The notes under the pieces were generated by a model. That model saw only the letters and a list, made by a program, of their open reading frames with translations. It was not told where the DNA came from and made no database searches. Of a DNA stretch of 64,000 nt, positions 1-8,863 are shown in pieces. Every line of letters starts with the position of its first letter. Within the stretch, counting starts at the first letter, position 1. A program made the translations under genes and the position numbers. The DNA lies in the NCBI RefSeq assembly GCF_015500055.1, contig NZ_CP045492.1, positions 2,242,501-2,306,500 on the forward strand, in the 5' to 3' direction. Source of the stretch: Mesorhizobium sp. NBSH29. Its GTDB lineage: Bacteria; Pseudomonadota; Alphaproteobacteria; Rhizobiales; Rhizobiaceae.

Positions 1-1
1 C

Positions 2-1579
2 TGGCTCGACCTGCGCTTCAACCGGGCGCTGCTGGACGGCAATCACACTCATCTTCACCTTCAGCATGGCGTTGCCGGTGAAAACGTCGAGGCGCCGCCG
101 GACAATGTCGATCAGCGCGTGCAGGAATCCATCAAGGGCATGACCGGCGGCGCCATCGGCCTTGCGATGGGTGTGATTGGCGTCACCACATCGCTGTTCT
201 TCGTCGGCCAGAAGCTGCTTGAAACCTCAACTGCGGTCCAGGGGCTGGAATTCCTTGGCGTCTATGGCAGCGTCATCCTGGCGCTGACCGTTGTCGCCAT
301 CTATGTGCCGGTCAATACCTACATTGCAGTAAAGCTTGGCGGCCTGATGGAACGTCTCTCCATCACCATGCAAAAAGCCGAAGGCAGCTACCGCGCCGAG
401 CTAACCACGTTCCTGCGCCGCAGCTTCCACGTTGCCGCCGCCGGAGGAGAGGGCGTGCAACAGGAGATACACAAACGGCTGTATGTCGATATCGACCGCA
501 CCTGGACAAAGCTCAATTGGGTCCATGCCGGCTATATGTCGTTTGAGCTGATCTACAATTTTATTGCGGCTCGCATCGTAGCCTACGGGCCGGGTCTGCT
601 ACCCTATGTCAACCAGAAGATCGACCTCAAGGGCTATGTCACCGGCGCCGAACTCGTCAATTCGCTGATCGGCCAATGCTCCTGGTTCATTCACGTGATG
701 CCCTCGATTGCCACGCTGAAGGCCAATGCGCGTCGCATTACCGATCTCGCCAATGCCATTGAAAACGTCCAGACACCGCAGCATTTCTACCGTCTTACAG
801 GCCGCAACGCGTTTCGCCATGGCACTCAGCATCCAGTCTTCGGCCTGACGGTGCGCCAAATGTCACTGATGCATCACGGTGACGATGCGAAGCCGTTCGT
901 CACGGCGTCCAATCTGCGCTTCCGGCGCGGTGAGTGGACACTGATCAAGGGTGAATCCGGTTCGGGAAAAACCTCGATGATCAAGGCTCTCAACGGGCTT
1001 TGGCCCTATGGCGAAGGCGATATCGCGTTTCCCGAAGGTATCCGCAGCTACTACGCAGCGCAGGATGTGAAATTGCAGCACATTGCGCTCAAACGGCTCG
1101 TATGCCTGCCGCATTCGGGCGAGGACTACACCGATGCCGCCGTTAGCGCCGCGCTCGAGCACGCCGGCCTCGGCGAATTTGTAGGCGGGCTGGGAGAGGA
1201 GACGCGCGCGGGGACGCCCTGGGACCTCGTGCTTTCCGGAGGCCAGAAGCAGAAACTGGTGCTTGCCCGCATCCTGTTGCAGCAGCCCGGCATCCTCTTT
1301 CTCGACGAGGCGACCGCGGCGCTGGACCCTGACGCAAAGATCGCATTCCATCAGGCTTTACGCGACCATTGCCCCGAGATGACGGTCATCAGCGTGATGC
1401 ACGAAGCCGAGCCACCGCGCAGCATCACCGGGAAAAGCTTTTACGACAGCATCGTGCTTGTCGAAGACGCCATCGCCACCAAGCGGCCTATCGCTGCCAA
1501 CCCTGCGCCCGATGCGGCAGCGCTGCGTCCCTCCGCACCAACCGGCCTCGTCGGTATTAGGGGCAGGCTGCTGAGATAA
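2..1579 (+). CDS. SbmA/BacA/YddA-type ABC transporter, permease fused to ATPase (5' partial)
   Basis: The 3' part of a half-size ABC exporter whose start lies before the window; 525 codons are visible. The first visible residues end in a DNVDQR segment, typical of the SbmA/BacA/YddA membrane domain. Several transmembrane stretches follow, then a nucleotide-binding domain with a Walker A motif GESGSGKT (about bases 950-973), a signature LSGGQ and Walker B LFLDEAT. Because it carries its own ATPase it is closer to YddA or the fused BacA-related exporters than to BacA/SbmA itself, which lacks one. Such proteins move peptides or lipid-linked substrates across the inner membrane; the substrate here cannot be told. 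It has no same-strand partner downstream, where an oppositely oriented regulator gene begins. Confidence 0.85.
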   Translation, partial: WLDLRFNRALLDGNHTHLHLQHGVAGENVEAPPDNVDQRVQESIKGMTGGAIGLAMGVIGVTTSLFFVGQKLLETSTAVQGLEFLGVYGSVILALTVVAIYVPVNTYIAVKLGGLMERLSITMQKAEGSYRAELTTFLRRSFHVAAAGGEGVQQEIHKRLYVDIDRTWTKLNWVHAGYMSFELIYNFIAARIVAYGPGLLPYVNQKIDLKGYVTGAELVNSLIGQCSWFIHVMPSIATLKANARRITDLANAIENVQTPQHFYRLTGRNAFRHGTQHPVFGLTVRQMSLMHHGDDAKPFVTASNLRFRRGEWTLIKGESGSGKTSMIKALNGLWPYGEGDIAFPEGIRSYYAAQDVKLQHIALKRLVCLPHSGEDYTDAAVSAALEHAGLGEFVGGLGEETRAGTPWDLVLSGGQKQKLVLARILLQQPGILFLDEATAALDPDAKIAFHQALRDHCPEMTVISVMHEAEPPRSITGKSFYDSIVLVEDAIATKRPIAANPAPDAAALRPSAPTGLVGIRGRLLR

Positions 1580-1615
1580 AGGTTTGGCGCTCCAGACTGC
1601 AGCACCCGGCGTCTG

Positions 1616-2443
1616 TCAGCTATCCGGTTCGCCCCGCTGGGCGGCTATGATCCTCAACAATTCGCCCGTGCGGTCGTCTGCCGGAAACAGGCTTTCCACG
1701 GCAAGCTCGGCCAGAGTTACGTCTAGCGGTGTGCCGAAGACAGTGACGGTGGAGAGGAATGAAAGCACTTCACCGCCGAGCTTCAGCTTCAGCGGCACTG
1801 CGATTGTCGAGTGACTTGCTGAGGTTGGTCCAGACCGACTGGTCGCAGGCGCCGGATAGGCGGTGATCTCCTGTTCGAGCGCGATCAATACAGGGTCTGC
1901 CACTGAATCATTTTGCGCCCGCAGCCGGTGCAGCAGATGGCTACGCCATTCGGCAAAGTTGACGATGTGCGGCGCCAGCCCGCCCGGGTGAAGGGCCAGA
2001 CGATAGACATTGGCCGATGGTTGCAGCAGCGCTGGCTCCGCTACCAGCGCAAAGAACGGCGCCAAAGCACCATTGGTCGCAATCACGTTCCAGTGGCGGT
2101 CGACGGCAAGCGAGGGGAACGGCTCATGGCCCTTGAGCACTGCCCGGACCGCCTCCATGGCAGGGAGGAGCGCGGGATCATCCAGCGGCCGTTCACCGAA
2201 GACCGGCGCGAAGCCGGCAGCATGGAGCATCCGGTTGCGCTCGCGCAGTGGCACGTTTAGCATCTCGGCCAGCCGCAGCACCATATCGCGCGAAGGCCGG
2301 GCCCGCCCGCTTTCAACGAAGCTCAGATGGCGCTGGGAAATCTCCGCTTCACTGGCAAGGTCGAGTTGGCTCAGCCGGCGCTTGGCGCGCCAGTCGCGGA
2401 GCAAGGTACCAATCGGGCTTCGGGAGGCTCTGCTATGCATCAT
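1616..2443 (-). CDS. XRE-family regulator with MmyB-like ligand-binding domain
   Basis: A 275-residue regulator. Residues about 10-70 form a Cro/C1-type helix-turn-helix (RRLSQLDLASEAEISQRHLS, then a SGRARPS turn). The rest matches the MmyB-like domain, a PAS-like fold common in actinobacterial and proteobacterial regulators, with the usual central segment about a hypothetical ligand and a WRSHLLHRL stretch. Two ATGs stand in tandem (2443 and 2440). It is transcribed divergently from the small membrane protein at 2563, and an 11-bp dyad lies 21-31 bases upstream of its start, so it may regulate itself and that neighbour. The ligand is unknown. Confidence 0.85.
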   Translation of the reverse strand: MMHSRASRSPIGTLLRDWRAKRRLSQLDLASEAEISQRHLSFVESGRARPSRDMVLRLAEMLNVPLRERNRMLHAAGFAPVFGERPLDDPALLPAMEAVRAVLKGHEPFPSLAVDRHWNVIATNGALAPFFALVAEPALLQPSANVYRLALHPGGLAPHIVNFAEWRSHLLHRLRAQNDSVADPVLIALEQEITAYPAPATSRSGPTSASHSTIAVPLKLKLGGEVLSFLSTVTVFGTPLDVTLAELAVESLFPADDRTGELLRIIAAQRGEPDS

Positions 2444-2463
2444 CTCACGCTACGCCATTAATC

Positions 2464-2474
2464 AGGATGATCCT
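2464..2474. promoter_or_regulatory. Candidate operator dyad in the XRE/membrane-protein divergent region
   Basis: A perfect dyad AGGAT-G-ATCCT lies between the divergent genes at 2443 and 2563, close to the regulator's start. A second, shorter dyad TGCCG-AAA-CGGCA is at 2533-2545. Both are candidate binding sites for the XRE protein, judged from position and symmetry only. Confidence 0.3.
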
Positions 2475-2562
2475 ATTACCTGCCGCGTAATCGCCAGCAA
2501 GCGTTTGCCTTGTCATCTTCTGCGCATTCCAGTGCCGAAACGGCAAGCATAAGGAGCTAAAA

Positions 2563-2961
2563 ATGTCTCTCATCGTCACCCCTTTCATGCGCAAAACCCT
2601 TGCTCTCGACGCTATAGTCAGTGGAGCGGCTGCTCTCCTGATGATAGCCGGCTCCAGCTATCTGAGCCTGTTCCTCAATCTGCCGGCAGCTCTGTTGTTC
2701 TGGGCTGGCTTGGTGTTGGCGCCCTTCGTCGCCTTGCTCGTCGCGCTGGCGCGCCTCCATGCCGTCTCGCGGCTGTTGCTCATCGACATCATCGCCGTCA
2801 ACGGACTGTGGGTCGCGACGAGCTTCGGCCTGCTTGCCAGCGGCGCGGTCATTCCAAACCTGTGGGGTAATCTGTTCGTGGCTGCACAGGCGCTCGCAGT
2901 CGCCGCCTTCGCGATCCTCCAAACCTTTGCATTGCGCCAGGCACCCAGCGTCGCTGTCTAG
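2563..2961 (+). CDS. Small four-helix membrane protein
   Basis: A 132-residue protein with four hydrophobic segments (about residues 15-35, 40-62, 70-92 and 98-122), so probably an integral inner-membrane protein. An AAGGAG Shine-Dalgarno sequence stands 6 bases before the ATG. I do not recognise the family. Its only contextual clue is the divergent XRE/MmyB regulator upstream. XRE-MmyB regulators often control one adjacent gene, so a regulator-target pair is a fair inference. Confidence 0.75.
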   Translation: MSLIVTPFMRKTLALDAIVSGAAALLMIAGSSYLSLFLNLPAALLFWAGLVLAPFVALLVALARLHAVSRLLLIDIIAVNGLWVATSFGLLASGAVIPNLWGNLFVAAQALAVAAFAILQTFALRQAPSVAV

Positions 2962-3007
2962 GCGTGACGGTCCCGACGCGCACGTTCCTCAGGAACGGCG
3001 TCGGGTA

Positions 3008-3862
3008 TCATCCGAGGTCTTTGAGCTTCATTTTCACGTCCAGAAAATCCCTCCAGGAAAGCTTCTTGTGCGCCGGATTGCGAAGCAGATATGCCGGATG
3101 TAACGTTGGCATCGTGGGAATTTCGAGCCCCGATGGCGTGCGATGCACACCCCAGTTTCCACGCATGCGCATGATCCCCGCCTGGGTCTGCAGCAAAAGC
3201 CTGGTCGAAGGATTGCCAAGCGCGACCAGAATTTTCGGCGCTGCCAGCTCGATTTGGCGTTCGATAAACGGCCGGCAAATCTCGGTCTCCATTGGCGACG
3301 GGTCGCGGTTGCCAGGCGGTCGCCACGGGATGACATTGGCGATATAGGCGCTGGTGCGGTCGCGGCCAATGGCGGCCAGGATGCGGTCAAGCAATAGCCC
3401 GGAGCGCCCCACAAACGGCAGGCCTTCGAGATCCTCGTCGCGCCCAGGCGCCTCGCCCACCAGCATCAGGTCGGCGTCCGGATTGCCATCGGCAAACACC
3501 AAATTCTTGGCTGTCAGTTTCAGATTACAGCCCTCAAACGCGGCCATGACGTTTTTCAGCGCGTCGAGAGAATTGGCACTCTGCGCCGCCTCTCTCGCCA
3601 GCGCGACCTGCGCACCGTCCGGGATAGCAGCGGCTTGCGACTGGAGGACCGATCCAGCGTTGTTTTCACCAGCCATTTGTCGGCTGCTCGCACGGGCTTC
3701 CGGTGCGCGGGCCTGTGCCGGCAACGCCAGTTTGGCCTTGGCTGCGGCACTTTGCGCAAACCGGTCGACAGGCAGATCTTCCAATGGCTCGTCGACCCCG
3801 GCATCGGCATAAAAGCCGAGCAGGTCTCTAAGGCTGGGAGGTGGGTCTCGTGTCACGGTCAT
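3008..3862 (-). CDS. Uracil-DNA glycosylase, family 4
   Basis: About 284 residues. It removes uracil from DNA at the start of base-excision repair. The N-terminal 100 residues are low-complexity and Ala-rich, as usual in alphaproteobacterial members. The catalytic domain shows motif A GEAPGRDED, a PFVGRSG loop, NVIPWRPPGNR and motif B HPAYLLR near the C-terminus. The longer frame to 3904 begins with TTG and has no Shine-Dalgarno; the ATG at 3862 gives the family's usual start (MTVTRDPPPSLRDLLGFY), though without a clear ribosome site either. It is followed on the opposite strand by nothing related; ETF-ubiquinone oxidoreductase lies nearby, a pairing I recall from other Rhizobiales. Confidence 0.92.
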   Translation of the reverse strand: MTVTRDPPPSLRDLLGFYADAGVDEPLEDLPVDRFAQSAAAKAKLALPAQARAPEARASSRQMAGENNAGSVLQSQAAAIPDGAQVALAREAAQSANSLDALKNVMAAFEGCNLKLTAKNLVFADGNPDADLMLVGEAPGRDEDLEGLPFVGRSGLLLDRILAAIGRDRTSAYIANVIPWRPPGNRDPSPMETEICRPFIERQIELAAPKILVALGNPSTRLLLQTQAGIMRMRGNWGVHRTPSGLEIPTMPTLHPAYLLRNPAHKKLSWRDFLDVKMKLKDLG

Positions 3863-3907
3863 TTTGATGCCCAACGGGTTCGCAGATTGACCACGCGAAC
3901 GCAAGGT

Positions 3908-4528
3908 TCACGATGACGGGATGCGGGGATCAAGGACCAGATAAAATGTTGGCCTTGGCGTAAAGTCGGTGATCAGGAACGAAAACGAGGCCGTGTTGAG
4001 GGGGTCAACCTTGCCTTCCTTGAACAAGAGCCTGTCATACGGCTCGAAATTGCGGTCGTAGCGGGCAAAGCTGTCGGACGAGACGGCGTGGCTTTCCGTT
4101 GTGCGTTGATCAAACGATAGGCCGTCACCGAACTCGCTGGCGATTTTGTATCGCTCTTGAAGTTCAAATTCGACCTCAATCCAGGCCTGCCCGCTATTGT
4201 TGAGGACTTCGAGCCGAAGATAGAGAATGCCATCAGCAGGATCAAAATCGCGGGATGGGAGCGCAGGGGTCACGGCGCGAATGGTCAGCGTGACCGGGCT
4301 GGCAGTCTGCAATTCCTGGGTGATGACAACCGGATCGCGCCTGCTCCCGACGCCCCGCGCATCGGTAATGACAAAACCTCCGAGTTCGTCCGAGAACGAA
4401 TAAGCGCCGGCAATATTCGGTGCTTGGTCGGCGGTCTGAGCAAAAGATTGCTCTGCGGCGGAGGCTCCTACAAAAAGTGAGCCGAGCACGCATGCATGCC
4501 ACAGTCGACCCCACCGGAAGTGCTGCAT
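3908..4528 (-). CDS. Secreted protein of unknown function
   Basis: A 206-residue protein with a plausible signal peptide (a positive start, then a hydrophobic stretch ending near ASAAEQSFA). The mature part is rich in beta-type sequence with no cysteines or catalytic motif that I can see. I do not recognise the family. It is on the same strand as, and just upstream of, the family-4 uracil-DNA glycosylase, with its stop about 45 bases before that gene's ATG, so the two may be co-transcribed. A shared function is not implied. Confidence 0.7.
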   Translation of the reverse strand: MQHFRWGRLWHACVLGSLFVGASAAEQSFAQTADQAPNIAGAYSFSDELGGFVITDARGVGSRRDPVVITQELQTASPVTLTIRAVTPALPSRDFDPADGILYLRLEVLNNSGQAWIEVEFELQERYKIASEFGDGLSFDQRTTESHAVSSDSFARYDRNFEPYDRLLFKEGKVDPLNTASFSFLITDFTPRPTFYLVLDPRIPSS

Positions 4529-4709
4529 GACGAGATTATGACGTTAAATCTCATCCTCGCCAACATGAATGCGATATCTCCTGCCAGCCACTGCCGTTCG
4601 TGCTGACATCGAACGTTTCGCCGCACCCTGAGTTGTTCCACACGACCACAGGATGGGGTATGAGCGATGAGGGTGGAGCGATCCGGCCGCGACAACGGGA
4701 GTGACATAT

Positions 4710-6392
4710 ATGAGCGAGATCGAACGCGAAAGCATGGAATTCGACGTGGTGATCGTCGGCGCGGGACCCGCAGGTCTGGCCGCCGCGATCCGATTGAAGC
4801 AGATCAATTCCGAACTTTCGGTCGTAGTGCTCGAAAAGGCTGCCGAAGTCGGCGCCCACATCCTCTCCGGCGCTGTTGTCGACCCATCCGGTATCAACAG
4901 GCTTCTGCCCGACTGGAGAGATGACGCCGACCATCCTTTCAAGACCGAGGTGACAGACGACCACTTCCTGTTCCTGACCGAGAAAAAGGGCTTTCGCCTG
5001 CCCAATTTCATGATGCCGCCGCTGATGAACAATCATGGCAATTATATTGTCTCGCTGGGCAACGTCTGCCGCTGGCTTGCCACAAAAGCCGAGGCGCTTG
5101 GCGTCGAGATCTATCCGGGCTTTGCCGCCGTCAGCCTGACCCACGATGAAAAGGGCGCAGTCACCGGCGTCATCACCGGCGACATGGGTGTCGAGCGTGA
5201 TGGCTCTCATGGTCCCGGCTTTGCACCTGGCATGGCGCTGCTCGGTAAATATGTGCTGATCGGCGAGGGCGCGCGCGGCTCGCTCGCCAAGCAGCTCATC
5301 GCCAATTTCGGCCTCGCCGAAGGCCGCGAGCCGCCCAAGTTCGGCCTCGGCCTGAAGGAACTCTGGCAGGTCAAGCCGGAGCATCACAAGCCCGGCCTCG
5401 TCCAGCACTCCTTCGGCTGGCCGCTGGACATGCAGACGGGCGGTGGCTCGTTCCTCTATCATCTGGAAGACAATCAGGTCGCTGTCGGCTTTGTCGTGCA
5501 TCTGAACTACAAGAACCCTTATCTCGCGCCCTTTGAGGAGTTCCAGCGCTTCAAAACGCACCCCTCCATTCGCGGTACATTTGAGGGTGCAAAACGGCTG
5601 TCCTACGGTGCGCGTGCGATCACCGAGGGTGGCTACCAGTCAATGCCGAAGCTCGTTTTCCCGGGCGGCGCGCTGCTGGGTTGTGCGGCCGGCATGGTCA
5701 ACGTTCCCCGCATCAAGGGCTCGCACAATGCGGTGCTGTCGGGCATGCAAGCCGCCGAACACGCCGCCGCCGCCATCGCGGAAGGCCGCTCGCATGACGA
5801 ACTGAGCGGCTACGAGGCCGGCTGGCGCGACAGCGACATCGGAAAAGACCTGAAAAAGGTACGCAACGCCAAACCGCTCTGGTCGCGATTCGGCACAGTG
5901 CTGGGCGTCAGCCTGGGCGGGTTCGACATGTGGACCAACACGCTTTTTGGCTTTTCACTGTTCGGTACGATGGGCCACGGCAAACCCGACTATGCGTCCA
6001 CCGAGCCTGCCGAAAAACACCAGAAGATCGTTTATCCCAGGCCCGACGGCGTCCTTACCTTCGACCGCCTGTCATCTGTATTTCTGTCGAATACCAACCA
6101 CGAGGAGGACCAGCCGGTCCACCTACAGGTCAAGGACATGGACTTGCAGAAGCGCTCCGAATACAGCGTCTTCGCCGGTCCCTCAGCCCGATACTGCCCG
6201 GCTGCAGTCTATGAATGGGTCGATGCCGATGGCAACTCCATCGCCTCCGAGCCGGGGCACGACGATGCGCGTTACGTCATCAACGCGCAGAACTGTGTCC
6301 ACTGCAAAACCTGTGACATCAAGGACCCGAACCAGAATATCAATTGGGTACCGCCGCAGGGTGGAGAGGGTCCCGTCTACCCAAACATGTAA
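4710..6392 (+). CDS. Electron transfer flavoprotein-ubiquinone oxidoreductase
   Basis: A 560-residue flavoprotein that passes electrons from reduced ETF to ubiquinone at the inner membrane, linking acyl-CoA dehydrogenases to the respiratory chain. An FAD-binding GxGxxG (VIVGAGPAGLAAA) lies near residue 15. The C-terminal ferredoxin-like part has the [4Fe-4S] ligands: a Cys in YCPAAVYEW and a CVHCKTC cluster, followed by the family's usual ending GGEGPVYPNM. I prefer the ATG at 4710 over the GTG at 4701 because a GGGAG stands 8 bases before it. The isovaleryl-CoA dehydrogenase at 19.5-20.7 kb is one of the enzymes it would serve. Confidence 0.96.
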   Translation: MSEIERESMEFDVVIVGAGPAGLAAAIRLKQINSELSVVVLEKAAEVGAHILSGAVVDPSGINRLLPDWRDDADHPFKTEVTDDHFLFLTEKKGFRLPNFMMPPLMNNHGNYIVSLGNVCRWLATKAEALGVEIYPGFAAVSLTHDEKGAVTGVITGDMGVERDGSHGPGFAPGMALLGKYVLIGEGARGSLAKQLIANFGLAEGREPPKFGLGLKELWQVKPEHHKPGLVQHSFGWPLDMQTGGGSFLYHLEDNQVAVGFVVHLNYKNPYLAPFEEFQRFKTHPSIRGTFEGAKRLSYGARAITEGGYQSMPKLVFPGGALLGCAAGMVNVPRIKGSHNAVLSGMQAAEHAAAAIAEGRSHDELSGYEAGWRDSDIGKDLKKVRNAKPLWSRFGTVLGVSLGGFDMWTNTLFGFSLFGTMGHGKPDYASTEPAEKHQKIVYPRPDGVLTFDRLSSVFLSNTNHEEDQPVHLQVKDMDLQKRSEYSVFAGPSARYCPAAVYEWVDADGNSIASEPGHDDARYVINAQNCVHCKTCDIKDPNQNINWVPPQGGEGPVYPNM

Positions 6393-6502
6393 ACTTTTCG
6401 GAGTACAACCGGAAAATGCATCTGGACCGCCCCTGCGTCGCTTGCCATAATAACGCCGCGCACAGGCTTCACGCTGTGCAGGGATTAGCGGAGGTCCAAA
6501 GT

Positions 6503-7096
6503 ATGCGCTTCATCACCCTGACCGCGATGACGACAGCCGCGCTGTGTGCGTTCCAGGCGCCGGCCAATGCGGGTGTGAAGGTGACGATCAAGCAGGCGAG
6601 CTACGAGATCAGCGGAAAAAGCGGCGCAACCCTGCTTGACGCAATGGACCGAAGTGGGCCCAAGCACGGGTTTTTGACGCGTGCGATTGCTCAGACCCGC
6701 TACACGGTCGGTTGGAACATTGTATGGGCACAAAACGGCAAGCAGTGCCGCGTCAAAAAGGCCGACGCACTGCTTTCGATCACCTATACATTTCCGCAGC
6801 TGAAGGACCGCCTGGCGCCCGACATGCAACGCCGCTGGACGGGCTTCATCAAGGGTGTTACCCGCCATGAAGAAACCCATGGCCGTATTGCCCGCCAGAT
6901 GGTGACTGCTGCCGACCGGGTCGTCTCCGCAACCCGGATGGCGCATGACCCGGGATGTCGGCAATCCCAGGCCCTGGTGAAGAAGAAGGTTGCTACCATC
7001 TACGCTGAATATGAAAAACGTCAGGTCCTGTTCGACAAGAAGGAGCATTCCTCCCACGGCAATGTTGAAAGCCTGGTTCTGGCGCTGAAGAAATAG
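6503..7096 (+). CDS. DUF922-family secreted putative zinc protease (copy 1)
   Basis: A 198-residue exported protein with a signal peptide ending near ANA (residue 23). The DUF922 core runs through SITYTFPQL and a metal-binding HEETH (HExxH) at residues 122-126. Pfam describes DUF922 proteins as predicted secreted Zn-dependent proteases; no substrate is known to me. The frame is open further upstream, but the ATG at 6503 has a GGAGG 8 bases before it and starts directly with the signal peptide. A close paralogue lies at 8243-8842 with HExxH at the same residue numbers. Confidence 0.85.
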   Translation: MRFITLTAMTTAALCAFQAPANAGVKVTIKQASYEISGKSGATLLDAMDRSGPKHGFLTRAIAQTRYTVGWNIVWAQNGKQCRVKKADALLSITYTFPQLKDRLAPDMQRRWTGFIKGVTRHEETHGRIARQMVTAADRVVSATRMAHDPGCRQSQALVKKKVATIYAEYEKRQVLFDKKEHSSHGNVESLVLALKK

Positions 7097-7099
7097 TTT

Positions 7100-8119
7100 T
7101 CAGCTCGCCTGTCCATCGGTCGGGCCGAGGTCGACCGTGATAGCGGGTGCTGCCTCATCCGGTTCTGTAGGCCGAGGCGAAATTGTGAATGTCACCAGAA
7201 TAGGCAGATGGTCCGATCCCGCATCGGTCTCTACTTTCGCTGATTGAACCGTAAGGCGTCCTTTACCCATGACTTGGTCGATGGGCAGGCCAACCCACCG
7301 CCGCAGACTTTTAGGGAGCTTTCGGTGCAACCATGTTGCGCCAATGCCGTCCGTTGGTGTCAGGCCTCCTGCCTCAGCTACCCGCCGTGTTGCAGTACTC
7401 CAGCCGGTGGCGTTGAAATCGCCTGCCAGGATCGCTGCATCACCAAGCGTGGCGAGAATTCCAGAAATCGCATCGATTTGGGCAGCCTGGCGTCGCGGCC
7501 ACGGCCAGCCGAGGTGGAGTGCTGCGACATCGACAGTCTCCCCGCCGAAATCGACTGCGGCAATTGCCAGTGATCCGCGCGCAAAACAACGCGCCGGCGA
7601 CGTGTCCGAAAAAGGCCGCCGCGACAGCAAAGCAACACCTCCGACATGACTGCGTCCGGCGCAAAATATGCGGTGCGGGTAAGCGGCCTCGATCCTGTCG
7701 AGTGCCGGCTTCCATTGCGCCGATACCTCGTTCAGCGTGATGACGTCCGGCCGCGTCCGTGCAATCAGCGAGAGGACATTTTCCGGGGATTGATTGTCAA
7801 ACCGAAGGTTCATCTGCAGCAACCGGTAGACCGGCGCATCCGCTTGGGGAACTGCGGCATGGACAGACGCTATCCCGGAGAAGGAATATGATGCCGAAAC
7901 GCTCCACAGCGCTGCCAGTGCAAATACCACGCCCAGAGCGCCTTCTTTCCACAAGCCGGAGGCCAGAAGCAGTGCCGCACCAACCGCAAGCAGCACAGCT
8001 AGGTGCCCGCGAAAATGAGCGATGGAATCGAAGGCCGGATGAACGCGTCCCAGAAAGGAGAGCGAGAGCAGTGCGGCGAGCACAAATGTTGCCAGTGGAA
8101 GCAGGGTGCGCAAGATCAT
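7100..8119 (-). CDS. Membrane-anchored endonuclease/exonuclease/phosphatase-family protein
   Basis: A 339-residue protein with about three N-terminal transmembrane helices (residues 1-95) and a periplasm-facing EEP domain. Visible motifs are LQMNLRFDN, a TLNEV glutamate for metal binding, a LHLGWPWP segment, GDFNATGWS and a C-terminal GSDHLPI. This fold hydrolyses phosphodiesters in nucleic acids, lipids or sugar phosphates; the substrate is not predictable. It sits between two DUF922 genes that run on the other strand, and its stop is 3 bases from the stop of the first, so the pair is convergent. Confidence 0.85.
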   Translation of the reverse strand: MILRTLLPLATFVLAALLSLSFLGRVHPAFDSIAHFRGHLAVLLAVGAALLLASGLWKEGALGVVFALAALWSVSASYSFSGIASVHAAVPQADAPVYRLLQMNLRFDNQSPENVLSLIARTRPDVITLNEVSAQWKPALDRIEAAYPHRIFCAGRSHVGGVALLSRRPFSDTSPARCFARGSLAIAAVDFGGETVDVAALHLGWPWPRRQAAQIDAISGILATLGDAAILAGDFNATGWSTATRRVAEAGGLTPTDGIGATWLHRKLPKSLRRWVGLPIDQVMGKGRLTVQSAKVETDAGSDHLPILVTFTISPRPTEPDEAAPAITVDLGPTDGQAS

Positions 8120-8242
8120 GAAGCCTTTGTGTCACAGATTGGAGGCCGGACATAATACAGCGATTTTGTCCGTTTTCAGTCCGTTCTCAGAGGCACTATC
8201 CATGATAGGGCATGCGAGATGAGCGAACGAGAAGGCAGACAT

Positions 8243-8842
8243 ATGCGCGGCAGCAACGGAATTTTTCTATCTGCAGTCCTGACGCTCTCTCCGGTTCCGC
8301 TATTTGCGGCGGAGTGGAAGGCCAGTGAGGTTGAAAAGCCGTACGCCATTTCGGGATCGGATGGCTTGTCGCTTTACCAGTCGATCGGCGAGAACGGACC
8401 CCAACTCGCGATAGGCACCCGCACCGTAGCCCATACCACTTTCGTGCTGAAATGGTCGCGCAACTATCAGCCACAGGGCAACGCCTGCACGCTAGTCGCC
8501 GCAAAGCCTTTCCTCACCATCACCTACACGTTGCCCAAGCCGTCTGCGAAACTGACCGGCGAAACCGCACAACGCTGGTCTACCTTCATCGAGGGTATCC
8601 GCGCTCATGAAAAGGTGCATGGCGAGCATATCAAGGAGCTGGTGCGCACCATCGAGGCGACGACCGTCGGGGTGACCGTCGAGAACGATCGCGACTGCAA
8701 GAAGATCCGCCAGCAGCTCCAAGTGCCGCTCAAGGCTGCCTCCGACCGCCAGCGCCAGCAGGGACGCGACTTCGACGCGGTTGAGATGGCTGATGGCGGA
8801 AACATCCATCAGTTGATCATCGGCCTGGTCAAGGAACCCTGA
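8243..8842 (+). CDS. DUF922-family secreted putative zinc protease (copy 2)
   Basis: A 199-residue paralogue of the protein at 6503-7096. It has a signal peptide ending near LFAAEW, the same ITYTLP core and HEKVH (HExxH) at residues 122-126, the same positions as in copy 1. The upstream ATG at 8219 would add 8 charged residues before the signal peptide; a GAGAAGG just before 8243 favours the shorter form. It is divergent from the EEP gene. The C-terminal halves differ most, which suggests an old duplication and different partners. Confidence 0.85.
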   Translation: MRGSNGIFLSAVLTLSPVPLFAAEWKASEVEKPYAISGSDGLSLYQSIGENGPQLAIGTRTVAHTTFVLKWSRNYQPQGNACTLVAAKPFLTITYTLPKPSAKLTGETAQRWSTFIEGIRAHEKVHGEHIKELVRTIEATTVGVTVENDRDCKKIRQQLQVPLKAASDRQRQQGRDFDAVEMADGGNIHQLIIGLVKEP

Positions 8843-8863
8843 CCCGAACCGGGTGACCGTCTT

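Noticed and set aside
3897-3909. GAAC-N5-GTTC upstream of the family-4 UDG as an SOS box
   Set aside because: The spacer is 5 and the halves are inverted; the alphaproteobacterial LexA box has direct halves 7 apart.
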